This document shows, piece by piece, positions 1 through 6,331 of a stretch of 6,331 nt of DNA. Source of the stretch: TC-15 sp034437275 (lineage in GTDB: Bacteria; Chloroflexota; Anaerolineae; Aggregatilineales; Aggregatilineaceae); the NCBI GenBank assembly GCA_034437275.1, contig DAOTUD010000069.1, positions 1 to 6,331 of the forward strand, read 5' to 3'. The notes beneath the pieces were generated by a model. It saw nothing but the letters and a program-made list of their open reading frames with translations. It did no database searches and was not told the DNA's origin. Numbering within the stretch: the first letter of the stretch is position 1; every line of letters begins with the position of its first letter. A program made the translations under genes and the position numbers.

Positions 1-1
1 C

Positions 2-1651
2 GACCTGTTCACGGCGCGGCAGCTCGTCGCGCTGACGACCTTCAGCGACCTGGTGAGCGAGGCCCGCGAGCAGATTCGCGCGGATGCCGTCGCCGCCGGG
101 CTGCCGGATGATGACGTGCCGCTGCGGGACGGCGGCTCCGGTGCGCGGGCGTATGCCGAGGCGGTGAGTGTGTATTTGGCGTTCGTAGTAAATCAGATGG
201 CGAATCATCAATCTACTATTTGCTCATGGAACTCGCCAAATGCTCAGATGCGAAATACTTTCGCCCGGCAAGCATTACCAATGGTCTGGGACTATGCCGA
301 GAGCAACCTGTTTTGCAGTTCATCAGGAAGCTTTCATAATCTTTTTGAGCGACTACTCAAGAGCTTCAACACTCTGCATGGTACTCAGCGGGGAATAGCG
401 AGCCAACAAGATGCTACTCTCCTTAGTTCAACCGAGTCCCTACTAATCTCAACTGATCCGCCTTATTATGATAATATCGGATATGCTGATCTTTCAGACT
501 ATTTTTATATATGGCTAAGAAGAAGCCTTCGCGACGTTTTTCCAAACGCATTTGGTACTCTACTAGTACCAAAAGAACCAGAACTGGTCGCGACACCATA
601 CCGTTTTGACGGAAGTACGGAAGCAGCAGAAGCTCATTTCGAGGAAGGACTTGAGCAAACGTTCGGGAATTTTCGGCTGTTCGCACATGCTGATTATCCG
701 TTAACTGTGTACTATGCGTTTAAACAACAAGAAGAAATTGCTGACGGAGCCTCAAGCACCGGTTGGGAGACTATGCTGGAAGGTTTGATAGACGCTAGAT
801 TTTCAATCAGGGGTACTTGGCCAATTCGCACCGAAAAACAAGGGCGAGCCATTGGTATCGGCACAAACGCCCTGGCCTCGTCCATTGTCCTCGTGTGCCG
901 CCCACGCCCCGACGACGCGCCACAAACCTCGCGCCGCGAGTTCGTCAATGCGCTGCGCCACGAACTGCCCGCCGCCCTGCGCGAAATGCAGTCCGGCAGC
1001 ATCGCCCCGGTGGACCTGGCGCAGGCATCCATCGGGCCGGGCATGGCGATCTACAGCCGCTACAGCCGCGTGCTCGAAGCCGACGGCTCGCCGCTGACAG
1101 TCCGCACCGCGCTGCAGCTCATCAACCAGGAGCTTGACGCGTTCCTGGCCGAAACCGAGGGCGACGTGGACGTCGATACGCGCTTCTGCCTCAACTGGTT
1201 CGAGCAGTTCGGCTTCGACGAGGCCGACTTCGGGCGGGCGGATGTGCTGGCGCGCGCCAAGAACACCAGCGTCGAGGGGCTGGTCAATGCGGGCGTGCTG
1301 GTCGCCGGCGCGGGCAAGGTCCGGCTGTACCGCTGGCAGGACCTCGAACCCGGCTGGACGCCAGCCGACGACCGGCGCATCACGGTGTGGGAGGCGGTGC
1401 ACCACCTGATCGAGCGGCTCAACACGCACGGCGAGTCCGGGGCGGCGGCGCTGCTGCTGCGCATGGAGAGCGATCTCGCCGCCGAAGCGAAGACGCTCGC
1501 TTACCGCCTGTACCAGGTGTGCGACCGCAAGGGCTGGGCCGAATACGCGCTGGACTACAACGCGCTGGTGCAGTCGTGGCCGCGCCTGCAGGAAGTCGCG
1601 AACGAACTGCGCCAGGATCAGCAGGGGCCAGAGCAGCAGAGTATGTTTTAG
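2..1651 (+). CDS. DUF1156/COG1743-type adenine-specific DNA methylase, C-terminal part (5' truncated by window edge)
   Basis: The open frame runs from base 2 to a TAG at 1649-1651, giving about 549 residues with no start in view. The GTG at 53 is not the true start, because the coding match continues upstream of it (FTARQLVALTTFSDLV, typical of the family). The product should be a SAM-dependent DNA adenine methylase that modifies host DNA in a defence system. The amino-methylase catalytic motif DPPY is encoded at 455-466 within DPPYYDNIGYADLSDYF, a hallmark of DUF1156 proteins. The preceding stretch with STICSWNS and RQALPMVWDYAE, and the later LLVPKEPELVATPYR and FNWFEQFG-like segments, also fit this family. 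The SAM-binding motif I is expected upstream and is not visible. The gene probably leads an operon with the next gene 9 bases downstream. About 172-860 differs sharply in base and codon use from the rest of the gene. The family call is firm; target sequence and partners are not known. Confidence 0.9.
   Translation, partial: DLFTARQLVALTTFSDLVSEAREQIRADAVAAGLPDDDVPLRDGGSGARAYAEAVSVYLAFVVNQMANHQSTICSWNSPNAQMRNTFARQALPMVWDYAESNLFCSSSGSFHNLFERLLKSFNTLHGTQRGIASQQDATLLSSTESLLISTDPPYYDNIGYADLSDYFYIWLRRSLRDVFPNAFGTLLVPKEPELVATPYRFDGSTEAAEAHFEEGLEQTFGNFRLFAHADYPLTVYYAFKQQEEIADGASSTGWETMLEGLIDARFSIRGTWPIRTEKQGRAIGIGTNALASSIVLVCRPRPDDAPQTSRREFVNALRHELPAALREMQSGSIAPVDLAQASIGPGMAIYSRYSRVLEADGSPLTVRTALQLINQELDAFLAETEGDVDVDTRFCLNWFEQFGFDEADFGRADVLARAKNTSVEGLVNAGVLVAGAGKVRLYRWQDLEPGWTPADDRRITVWEAVHHLIERLNTHGESGAAALLLRMESDLAAEAKTLAYRLYQVCDRKGWAEYALDYNALVQSWPRLQEVANELRQDQQGPEQQSMF
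172..860. other. AT-rich, probably recombinant segment inside the methylase gene
   Basis: By hand count, bases 1-180 are about 72% GC (129/180), 181-840 about 45% (295/660), and 901-1020 about 73% (87/120). The transitions are abrupt. Inside the segment the codons include ATA, CTA, TTA, AGA and TAT, while the flanks favour CTG, CGC, GCG and GTC. The reading frame is unbroken and the protein remains a good methylase throughout, including the DPPY motif at 455-466. The simplest explanation is an in-frame homologous exchange with a diverged allele from a lower-GC donor, replacing about 230 residues. Exact breakpoints cannot be set without an alignment. Confidence 0.75.
1562..1651 (+). repeat. 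Methylase 3'-end direct repeat, copy 1 (partner at 2149-2238)
   Basis: The last 30 codons of the methylase are repeated 587 bases downstream. Over 1562-1636 against 2149-2223, 68 of 75 bases match, and 24 of 25 residues are identical, with one V/L difference. Five of the seven base changes are synonymous. The last five codons before the stop differ (QSMF against LGLL endings). The 153-residue gene lies between the copies. Confidence 0.9.
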
Positions 1652-1654
1652 GAG
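1650..1654 (+). promoter_or_regulatory. Ribosome binding site overlapping the methylase stop codon
   Basis: AGGAG lies six bases before the ATG at 1661 and shares its first two bases with the TAG stop of the methylase. It fixes the start of the next gene and supports translation from the same transcript as the methylase. Confidence 0.75.
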
Positions 1655-1660
1655 ATAGAC

Positions 1661-2122
1661 ATGGACGAACGCGCACAGACACGTGCCGAGGCCGAGGCGC
1701 AAGCGTTCACACTGCCTGCGCGATACGACGGCTGGATCGAGTTCGCGCACCTTATCGACGGCTACGCTGTTGCCAGAGATATGGGATTAGGCGATCTCCG
1801 GGAGTGGGCGCAGGAACCGTTCCGGGAGTACGAGGAAAGTAATCAGTGGAAGGTCGACACGGTGCTGGAACTGCGCCTGTTGTTGTTCTACAAGGCCCGG
1901 CAGCTCCGGTTTTCCTATGAACTGGAATTCCAGACCTTTCCGATTGTCCACAGCTTGCTCAAGGCGCTGGCTGAGAAGACAGACCAGCCCTATGACGATC
2001 TCCAGGCCGAGGCTCACTATGCCCAGGAAGCGGCTTCGTGGGCAACGATGACGGATGAGGAACGAATGGCCAAGACCGGTATCCGGATCGTAAGGCCGGA
2101 TGCCGACAACAAGGACGTTTGA
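1661..2122 (+). CDS. Uncharacterised 153-residue protein between methylase and MNT/HEPN genes
   Basis: I do not recognise this protein. The start is ATG 1661 with a good AGGAG six bases upstream, and the stop is TGA 2120-2122. It has no signal peptide, membrane segment or cysteine motif. It looks soluble, mostly helical and acidic, with an aromatic-rich centre (FREYEESNQWK at about 48-58, then LELRLLLFYKARQLRFSYEL at about 65-84) and a charged tail. I see no HEPN RX4H motif, no P-loop and no obvious nuclease signature. Its position directly behind the methylase, plus the stranded methylase tail just after it, suggests it travelled together with the methylase 3' end. A role as a small accessory subunit or regulator of the methylase/ATPase system is a guess from position only. 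Base composition is lower in GC than the methylase flanks. That it is a real gene is likely. Confidence 0.8.
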   Translation: MDERAQTRAEAEAQAFTLPARYDGWIEFAHLIDGYAVARDMGLGDLREWAQEPFREYEESNQWKVDTVLELRLLLFYKARQLRFSYELEFQTFPIVHSLLKALAEKTDQPYDDLQAEAHYAQEAASWATMTDEERMAKTGIRIVRPDADNKDV

Positions 2123-2148
2123 TCGTGTTGCGCGGGGTGCTCTATCAT

Positions 2149-2238
2149 GCGCTGGTGCAGTCGTGGCCGCGCCTACAGGAGCTGGCGAACGAGCTGCGCC
2201 AGGATCAGCAGGGCCCGGAGCAGTTGGGGCTGTTGTAA
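2149..2238 (+). pseudogene. Stranded 3' fragment of a second methylase copy (repeat copy 2)
   Basis: The frame reads ALVQSWPRLQELANEL and onward to QLGLL and a TAA at 2236-2238. It is nearly identical in protein to the end of the intact methylase (24 of 25 residues before the terminal few). Nothing upstream of about 2143 in this frame matches the methylase, so it is a remnant without a gene body. A GTG at 2125 could in principle open a 37-codon reading frame, but no ribosome binding site is evident and a functional peptide is unlikely. The differences from copy 1 are mostly synonymous, so the two copies diverged while both were translated in full-length genes. That fits a leftover of a resident allele after a recombination that brought in a different methylase end and the 153-residue gene. 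Confidence 0.8.
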
Positions 2239-2240
2239 CG

Positions 2241-2336
2241 ATCCCTCACCCCTGGCCCCTTCTCCCACCGAGGGGGGAGGCAAGCAGAAGCTCTGAAGTC
2301 CTTCCCCACCTGTGGGGGAAGGATTTAGGATGGGGG
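2241..2336. repeat. Imperfect inverted-repeat intergenic element (REP/MITE-like)
   Basis: A C-rich left half (from CCCTCACCCCTGGCCCC at 2243) is answered by a G-rich right half ending in GGATGGGGGG at 2327-2336. The halves are imperfect reverse complements of each other. Two hairpins lie inside: CTCCC 2262-2266 with GGGAG 2275-2279, and a stronger one, 2299-2308 with 2313-2323, having one bulged G and a four-base loop. C-rich/G-rich elements of this style occur in many copies in the intergenic DNA of some bacterial genomes. There is no T-run after the hairpins, so a classical intrinsic terminator is not supported, although the structure could still attenuate readthrough or protect RNA ends. 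It contains no plausible gene. Confidence 0.6.
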
Positions 2337-2348
2337 GAACATAGTAAG

Positions 2349-2354
2349 AAAGGA
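2349..2354 (+). promoter_or_regulatory. Ribosome binding site of the MNT gene
   Basis: AAAGGA lies seven bases before the ATG at 2362 and supports that start. The region between the inverted repeat and this site is short (about 12 bases). A promoter for the toxin-antitoxin pair, if separate, would have to lie in or before the repeat; I could not identify one. Confidence 0.6.
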
Positions 2355-2361
2355 TCAGAGC

Positions 2362-2649
2362 ATGACCACACTCGAAGAACTACGTGCCAAACGAGAGGAT
2401 ATTCTGCGCATCGTGTCCGAACACGGTGCGTCGAATGTGCGTGTGTTTGGGTCGGTGCTGCACGGTGAGGCTGGCCCGGAAAGCGATATCGATCTGCTGG
2501 TCGACGGGCTAGAGAATACGGCCTGGGGCGGCGGGGGGCTGCTCATGGACCTGCAAGATTTGCTCGGTCAGCGCGTGGACCTGGTTAGCCCCGGCGATCT
2601 GCACTGGCTGATTCGGGATGATGTGCTCAAGGAAGCTGTACCGCTATGA
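2362..2649 (+). CDS. mntA: MNT-domain nucleotidyltransferase antitoxin (MntA type)
   Basis: This 95-residue protein is a minimal nucleotidyltransferase of the Pol-beta superfamily. The signature GSX10DXD is complete: G30-S31, ten residues, then D42-I-D44. A third likely metal-binding carboxylate is D73 in QRVDLV. In the known type VII MNT/HEPN systems the antitoxin uses ATP to add AMP units to a tyrosine near the HEPN active site of its toxin, silencing it. All catalytic residues are present, so activity is expected. The start at ATG 2362 has an AAAGGA ribosome binding site. The stop codon overlaps the next start by four bases (ATGA at 2646-2649), so the two are translationally coupled, with antitoxin first. 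Length and layout are normal for the family. The call is firm; the AMPylation role is transferred from characterised relatives. Confidence 0.92.
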   Translation: MTTLEELRAKREDILRIVSEHGASNVRVFGSVLHGEAGPESDIDLLVDGLENTAWGGGGLLMDLQDLLGQRVDLVSPGDLHWLIRDDVLKEAVPL

Positions 2650-3014
2650 AGCAGGATCGAGTCTATGTGGTGCATATCCTGGATATGATCAGCAATGTAG
2701 AAGACCTCACCGTGCAAGGTCGCGAAGCGTTCATGGCAGCCAAACACGACCGGGCTGCCGTGCTGCACTACCTCCAGACGATGGCCAAATCGACGCAGCG
2801 CCTATCGGATGAGATCAAAGCCACACATCCTGAGATCGACTGGGATGCGATCAGCGGTTTCCGTAACCGGCTGGTGCATGGCTATCTGGACATCAACATG
2901 GATGTAGTGTGGAGTGTCATCGCCGACTATTTGCCCGATCTCAAATACGCCGCAGAAGCGATGGTGGAAGACCTGGATCGACAGAATAGTGATACCGACA
3001 AGGACAAAAATTAG
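2646..3014 (+). CDS. hepT: HEPN toxin RNase (HepT type, DUF86)
   Basis: This 122-residue, largely helical protein carries the intact RX4HXY motif of HepT toxins: R73, H78 and Y80 in RNRLVHGY. In characterised MntA/HepT pairs the R and H are the RNase catalytic residues and the Y is the residue AMPylated by the antitoxin, so all the parts of the switch are in place. The start overlaps the mntA stop (ATGA), with AAGGAA at 2629-2634 as a possible ribosome binding site. The C-terminal tail is hydrophilic (DRQNSDTDKDKN). It ends in TAG 3012-3014, only two bases before the ATPase start, so toxin and ATPase are probably on one transcript. The RNA substrate cannot be told from sequence; known relatives cleave mRNA or tRNA. 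It is intact, with no sign of inactivation. Confidence 0.92.
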   Translation: MKQDRVYVVHILDMISNVEDLTVQGREAFMAAKHDRAAVLHYLQTMAKSTQRLSDEIKATHPEIDWDAISGFRNRLVHGYLDINMDVVWSVIADYLPDLKYAAEAMVEDLDRQNSDTDKDKN

Positions 3015-3016
3015 TT

Positions 3017-6000
3017 ATGGCAAAGAGTAATCGTGACCGTGTCGCAGACGTGATGGACCTGCTCAAAGAGGGGCTGGGGCCGTTCGTGCTGCGCGAGTAC
3101 AAAATGACGTATAAGAAGAACTACGGACGCGAGATTTTTGACGCGCTGTCCACAGATCGACACCAACCACCACAGGAAGCCTTCGAAAGTGAAGATTCGC
3201 TGCTGGAGTATGTCGATTCGCACGGCTGGCTCAACCTGATGTGGTGGCGCTGGAACGACGTTTTCCGTGACAAGCTGGGTCACGCCGAGCGCTCGTATGT
3301 CAGCGAACTGCTCGAAGCGCGCAATCAGTGGGCGCACCAACGCGCCTTCAGCAACGAGGAAGCCTACCGCGTGGCAGATACGGCGCGCCTGCTGCTCAAG
3401 TCCGTCACGGCGGGCGAGCAGGCCCAGGCTGTGCAGGAGATCGCGCAGGAACTGCTGCGACTACGCTATCAGGCCCAGGCCAAGAAAGCCAAGAAGAAGA
3501 CCGGCCCGCTGGATGAGCAGCCGACCACGACGCTGCCCGGCCTCAAGCCCTGGCGACAGGTCGTGCAGCCCCATCATGACGTGGCTTCCGGGCGCTATAT
3601 GCAGGCCGAATTTACGGCGGACCTCTCGCAGGTGCTGGCTGGGAAAGCCTCTGCGGAGTATCAAGACCCGCAGGAATTCTTCCGCCGCACGTATCTCACC
3701 GAGGGGCTGCTGGCGCTGCTGAGCAACGGCATCCGGCGTATGACGGCCCAGGGCGGCGATCCGGTCGTGCAGGTCCAGACGGCCTTCGGCGGCGGGAAGA
3801 CGCACAGTATGTTGGCCCTGTATCACCTGTCCGGCGGCGCGATCAGCAAGTTGTCGGATATTGTCGGCGGCGAGCGCATCGCGGCGGAGGTCGGGGAGAT
3901 CGACCCGCCGGAAGCCAATCGTGCGGTGCTGGTCGGCCAGGCGCTCAACCCGGCTGATCCGCGCGTGTACGATAACTGCACCACGCGCACGCTGTGGGGC
4001 GAACTGGCGTACCAACTCGGCGGCATTGAAGGCTACAGCATGGTCGAGAATGCCGATCTTGCGGGCGTGAATCCCGGCTCGGATACATTGGTCGAGCTGC
4101 TCGAGACATACGGCCCGTGCCTGATTATCATCGATGAGCTGGTGGCCTACGCGCGCAACCTCTACGGCACAGATAACCTGCCCTCCGGAACGTTCGACTC
4201 GGTGATGTCCTTCATCCAGTCGCTGACGGAAGCCACCCGCCGCTCGACCGACTCGCTGCTGGTGATCTCGATCCCGCAGTCGCGGATCGAGATCGGCGGC
4301 ACGGGTGGCCAGGAAACGCTGGAGGTGCTGGCGCACATCGTCGGGCGTATGGAAGCGGTCTGGCGGCCCATCACCGCGATGGAGAGCTTCGAGATCGTGC
4401 GCCGCCGTCTGTTCGCCAGCGAGTTCGACTACCCGGCGCGCGATGCGGTCCTCGAAGCGTTCACCAACATGTACTACGACAATCGCGCCGAGTTCCCGTC
4501 CAATGTCTCCGAGCGCGAGTACATGGCGCGTATGGAAGCCGCCTACCCCATCCACCCGGAGCTGTTCGACCGGCTGTATCAAGACTGGTCGACGCTGGAA
4601 CGGTTCCAGCGTACGCGCGGCGTGCTGCGCCTGATGGCGGCGGTGATCCACGACCTGTGGGCGCGCGGTGACCAGTCGCTCCTGATCATGCCGGGCACGC
4701 TGCCCCTTGATTCGGCGGCGGTGCGGAATGAGGTCTTGCGCTACCTGCCCGAAACGTGGCCGGCAGTGGTCGATGCCGACATCGACGGCGTCGAAGCGCG
4801 CCCCTACCTGATCGACAACAACGTGCCGACGCTCGGCAAGTACGGCGCGGCGCGGCGTGTGGCCCGCAGCATCTTCATCGGCAGCGCGCCCTCGGTCACC
4901 GCGCAGAGTGTGCGCGGCGTGGAAGAGGTGCGCATCCGGCTGGCGACGGTGCAGCCGGGCGAGCCGCTGGCGGTGTTCGGCGACGCGCTCAAGCGCATGA
5001 GCAACCAGCTCACCTATCTCTACACGGACGGCAGTCGCTACTGGTACGATACCCGGCCCACCGTCAACCGCATCGCACGGGATCGTGCGCAGAAAATCTC
5101 GGAGGATGAGGTCAACCAGGAGCTGATCGACCGGCTCAAGAAGGTGGGCAAAATCCGCGATTTCGCCGCCGCGCATGTTGCGCCGTTGAGCACATCGGAC
5201 GTGATGGACGAAGCGCAGGCGCGTGTCGTGGTGCTGCACCCGGACTATCCGCACAAACGGACGAATGGCAACTCCCCAGCGATGCGGGTGGCCCATGAAA
5301 TCCTGGAAGAACGAGGCAACGCACCCCGCATCTACCGCAATATGCTGGTCTATATCGCACCAGATCAGAAGGGGACCGAGGCACTCAAGGAAGCCGTGCG
5401 CGAGTATCGCGCCTGGCAGTCGATCCGTGACGACGAGGACAAGCTGAACCTCGACCGGCAGCAGAGCCGGCAGGTCCAGGCGCAGCTCGGTCGCACGGAT
5501 GAGACGGTCGACGGGCGGCTGATGGAAGCCTATAGTTGGCTGATCGTCCCCTGGCAGTCCGAACCGCTAGGTCCTATCGACTGGGAATCGTTTCGGATCA
5601 GCGGCACAGACAGCTTCTACGAGCGCGCCGCCCGAAAGTTGTTGAAAGACGGCCTGCTCATCCCAGCCTGGTCCCCGGACAACCTGCGGATTGAACTCGA
5701 CAAGTATCTGTGGAACGACCAGCCCGATGTCGGCTTGAAGCAGTTATGGGAATACTTCGCGCGCTACTGCTACCTGCCCCGTCTGCTGGATGAAAGCGTG
5801 CTGCTGGATGCCGTCCGCGATGGTATTCGCCGCCTGGAGCCACCCTTCGCTTACGCTACGGGAGTGACGGAAGAAGGTCGCTACACGGGGCTGATATTCC
5901 GGGAAGCTGGCAGCGTCTATTTCGATGAACAGAGCGTACTCGTTCATCCGGATGCTGCTCAGCAGCAGTTGGATGCGGATCGCGCCAAAGCCGAGCGGAG

Positions 6001-6331
6001 CAGGCCGGTGGCGAGTCGAGGGGACAGCGTTCCTGGCGAATATCCCGATGAAGACGGCGAGGCCGTCGTGGAGCCTGAACCAGTAGAGGACCAACCACCT
6101 GAGTTGACGCGCTTCTACGGCGTCGTGTCCATCGATGCACAGCGCATCAACCGCGAGATCGGGCTGGTTGTCGAAGAGGTGATCCAACGTCTTACCAGCC
6201 TGACCGGCTGCAACGTGCAGATTCACCTGGAAATCGGCGCAGAACGCCCGGATGGATTCGATGAGGCCACCGTGCGCACCATCAGCGAGAACAGCCGCAC
6301 GCTGAAATTCGACTCGTTCGAGTTTGATTAG
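3017..6331 (+). CDS. DUF499/COG1483-type ATPase with N-terminal Swt1-like HEPN domain
   Basis: This complete 1104-residue protein ends with TAG exactly at the window edge. Residues 1-155 match a Swt1-like HEPN domain: RVADVMDLLKEGLGPFV, then WRWNDVFRDKLGHAERS, then R102-NQWA-H107, an intact RX4H motif. A basic linker (AKKAKKKTG, about 155-163) follows. The ATPase core has a P-loop QTAFGGGKTHS (254-264; K261, T262) and a Walker B strand CLIIIDE with D373 and E374. A likely sensor strand is LLVISIPQS (414-422). QRTRGVLRLMAAVIHDLW (531-548) is typical of DUF499 proteins. An acidic, proline-rich linker (about 985-1030) leads to a conserved C-terminal domain ending in RTLKFDSFEFD. COG1483 ATPases are regular partners of DUF1156 methylases in defence islands. 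The protein probably couples ATP hydrolysis to DNA sensing or remodelling, and its HEPN domain may act as an RNase effector; both are inference. Start ATG 3017 has AAGGA at 3000-3004, twelve bases upstream and inside hepT. Confidence 0.9.
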   Translation: MAKSNRDRVADVMDLLKEGLGPFVLREYKMTYKKNYGREIFDALSTDRHQPPQEAFESEDSLLEYVDSHGWLNLMWWRWNDVFRDKLGHAERSYVSELLEARNQWAHQRAFSNEEAYRVADTARLLLKSVTAGEQAQAVQEIAQELLRLRYQAQAKKAKKKTGPLDEQPTTTLPGLKPWRQVVQPHHDVASGRYMQAEFTADLSQVLAGKASAEYQDPQEFFRRTYLTEGLLALLSNGIRRMTAQGGDPVVQVQTAFGGGKTHSMLALYHLSGGAISKLSDIVGGERIAAEVGEIDPPEANRAVLVGQALNPADPRVYDNCTTRTLWGELAYQLGGIEGYSMVENADLAGVNPGSDTLVELLETYGPCLIIIDELVAYARNLYGTDNLPSGTFDSVMSFIQSLTEATRRSTDSLLVISIPQSRIEIGGTGGQETLEVLAHIVGRMEAVWRPITAMESFEIVRRRLFASEFDYPARDAVLEAFTNMYYDNRAEFPSNVSEREYMARMEAAYPIHPELFDRLYQDWSTLERFQRTRGVLRLMAAVIHDLWARGDQSLLIMPGTLPLDSAAVRNEVLRYLPETWPAVVDADIDGVEARPYLIDNNVPTLGKYGAARRVARSIFIGSAPSVTAQSVRGVEEVRIRLATVQPGEPLAVFGDALKRMSNQLTYLYTDGSRYWYDTRPTVNRIARDRAQKISEDEVNQELIDRLKKVGKIRDFAAAHVAPLSTSDVMDEAQARVVVLHPDYPHKRTNGNSPAMRVAHEILEERGNAPRIYRNMLVYIAPDQKGTEALKEAVREYRAWQSIRDDEDKLNLDRQQSRQVQAQLGRTDETVDGRLMEAYSWLIVPWQSEPLGPIDWESFRISGTDSFYERAARKLLKDGLLIPAWSPDNLRIELDKYLWNDQPDVGLKQLWEYFARYCYLPRLLDESVLLDAVRDGIRRLEPPFAYATGVTEEGRYTGLIFREAGSVYFDEQSVLVHPDAAQQQLDADRAKAERSRPVASRGDSVPGEYPDEDGEAVVEPEPVEDQPPELTRFYGVVSIDAQRINREIGLVVEEVIQRLTSLTGCNVQIHLEIGAERPDGFDEATVRTISENSRTLKFDSFEFD

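Noticed and set aside
53..1651. GTG at 53 as the start of a complete 532-residue methylase
   Set aside because: The same frame is open to the left edge and encodes family-typical residues before 53, so the gene is truncated by the window, not started here.
803..1750. A 315-codon open frame on the minus strand
   Set aside because: It is an antisense shadow of the methylase gene with low-complexity R/V/H/Q composition and no support from motifs or spacing.
2125..2238. A functional 37-residue peptide from GTG 2125
   Set aside because: No ribosome binding site was found, and almost the whole peptide is the copied methylase tail; a recombination scar explains it better.
2299..2323. Hairpin as a rho-independent terminator
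   Set aside because: The stem is good, but it is followed by GGATTTAGG with no T-run, so a canonical terminator is not supported.
2100..2468. An open frame spanning the methylase remnant, inverted repeat and start of mntA
   Set aside because: It crosses three unrelated sequence elements, reads the methylase tail out of frame and overlaps mntA, so it is not a credible gene.
3461..5296. A 611-codon open frame on the minus strand
   Set aside because: It lies entirely within the ATPase gene, is rich in R, H, V and Q as expected for the antisense of GC-rich coding DNA, and shows no recognisable domain.
1..6331. CRISPR array, tRNA or rRNA genes, or transposase
   Set aside because: I saw no regularly spaced short repeats, no cloverleaf-like or rRNA sequence, and no transposase or integrase motifs; nearly all the window is accounted for by the listed genes.

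Overview
This window looks like part of an antiviral defence locus from a GC-rich bacterium. The organism cannot be fixed from the sequence. High GC, an MNT/HEPN pair and a C-rich/G-rich intergenic inverted repeat would fit Chloroflexota or another environmental lineage, but that is a weak inference. All genes are on the + strand and nearly contiguous. The methylase gene is cut by the left edge. The ATPase gene ends exactly at the right edge, so the locus probably continues on both sides.

Layout: (1) 2-1651, the C-terminal ~549 residues of a DUF1156/COG1743-type adenine-specific DNA methylase with its DPPY catalytic motif. (2) 1661-2122, a 153-residue soluble protein I do not recognise. (3) 2149-2238, a stranded second copy of the methylase's last 30 codons. 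(4) 2241-2336, a non-coding imperfect inverted-repeat element. (5) 2362-3014, an overlapping MNT nucleotidyltransferase antitoxin and HEPN toxin pair (MntA/HepT type). (6) 3017-6331, a complete 1104-residue DUF499/COG1483-type ATPase with an N-terminal Swt1-like HEPN domain.

DUF1156 methylases and DUF499 ATPases are known partners in defence islands, often with a helicase and other accessory proteins; neither a helicase nor a recognisable DNA nuclease is in this window. The likely logic is that the methylase marks self DNA and the ATPase handles or senses unmodified DNA. The two HEPN domains, one in HepT and one fused to the ATPase, could act as RNases. The MNT protein would hold HepT inactive by AMPylation. 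The combined scheme is inference.

The most unusual signals are evolutionary. A sharply bounded ~45% GC segment (about 172-860) sits inside the otherwise ~72% GC methylase gene and carries its catalytic motif. In addition, the methylase 3' end is present twice, in diverged but almost synonymous versions that bracket the unknown 153-residue gene. Both point to recombination between diverged copies of this system.
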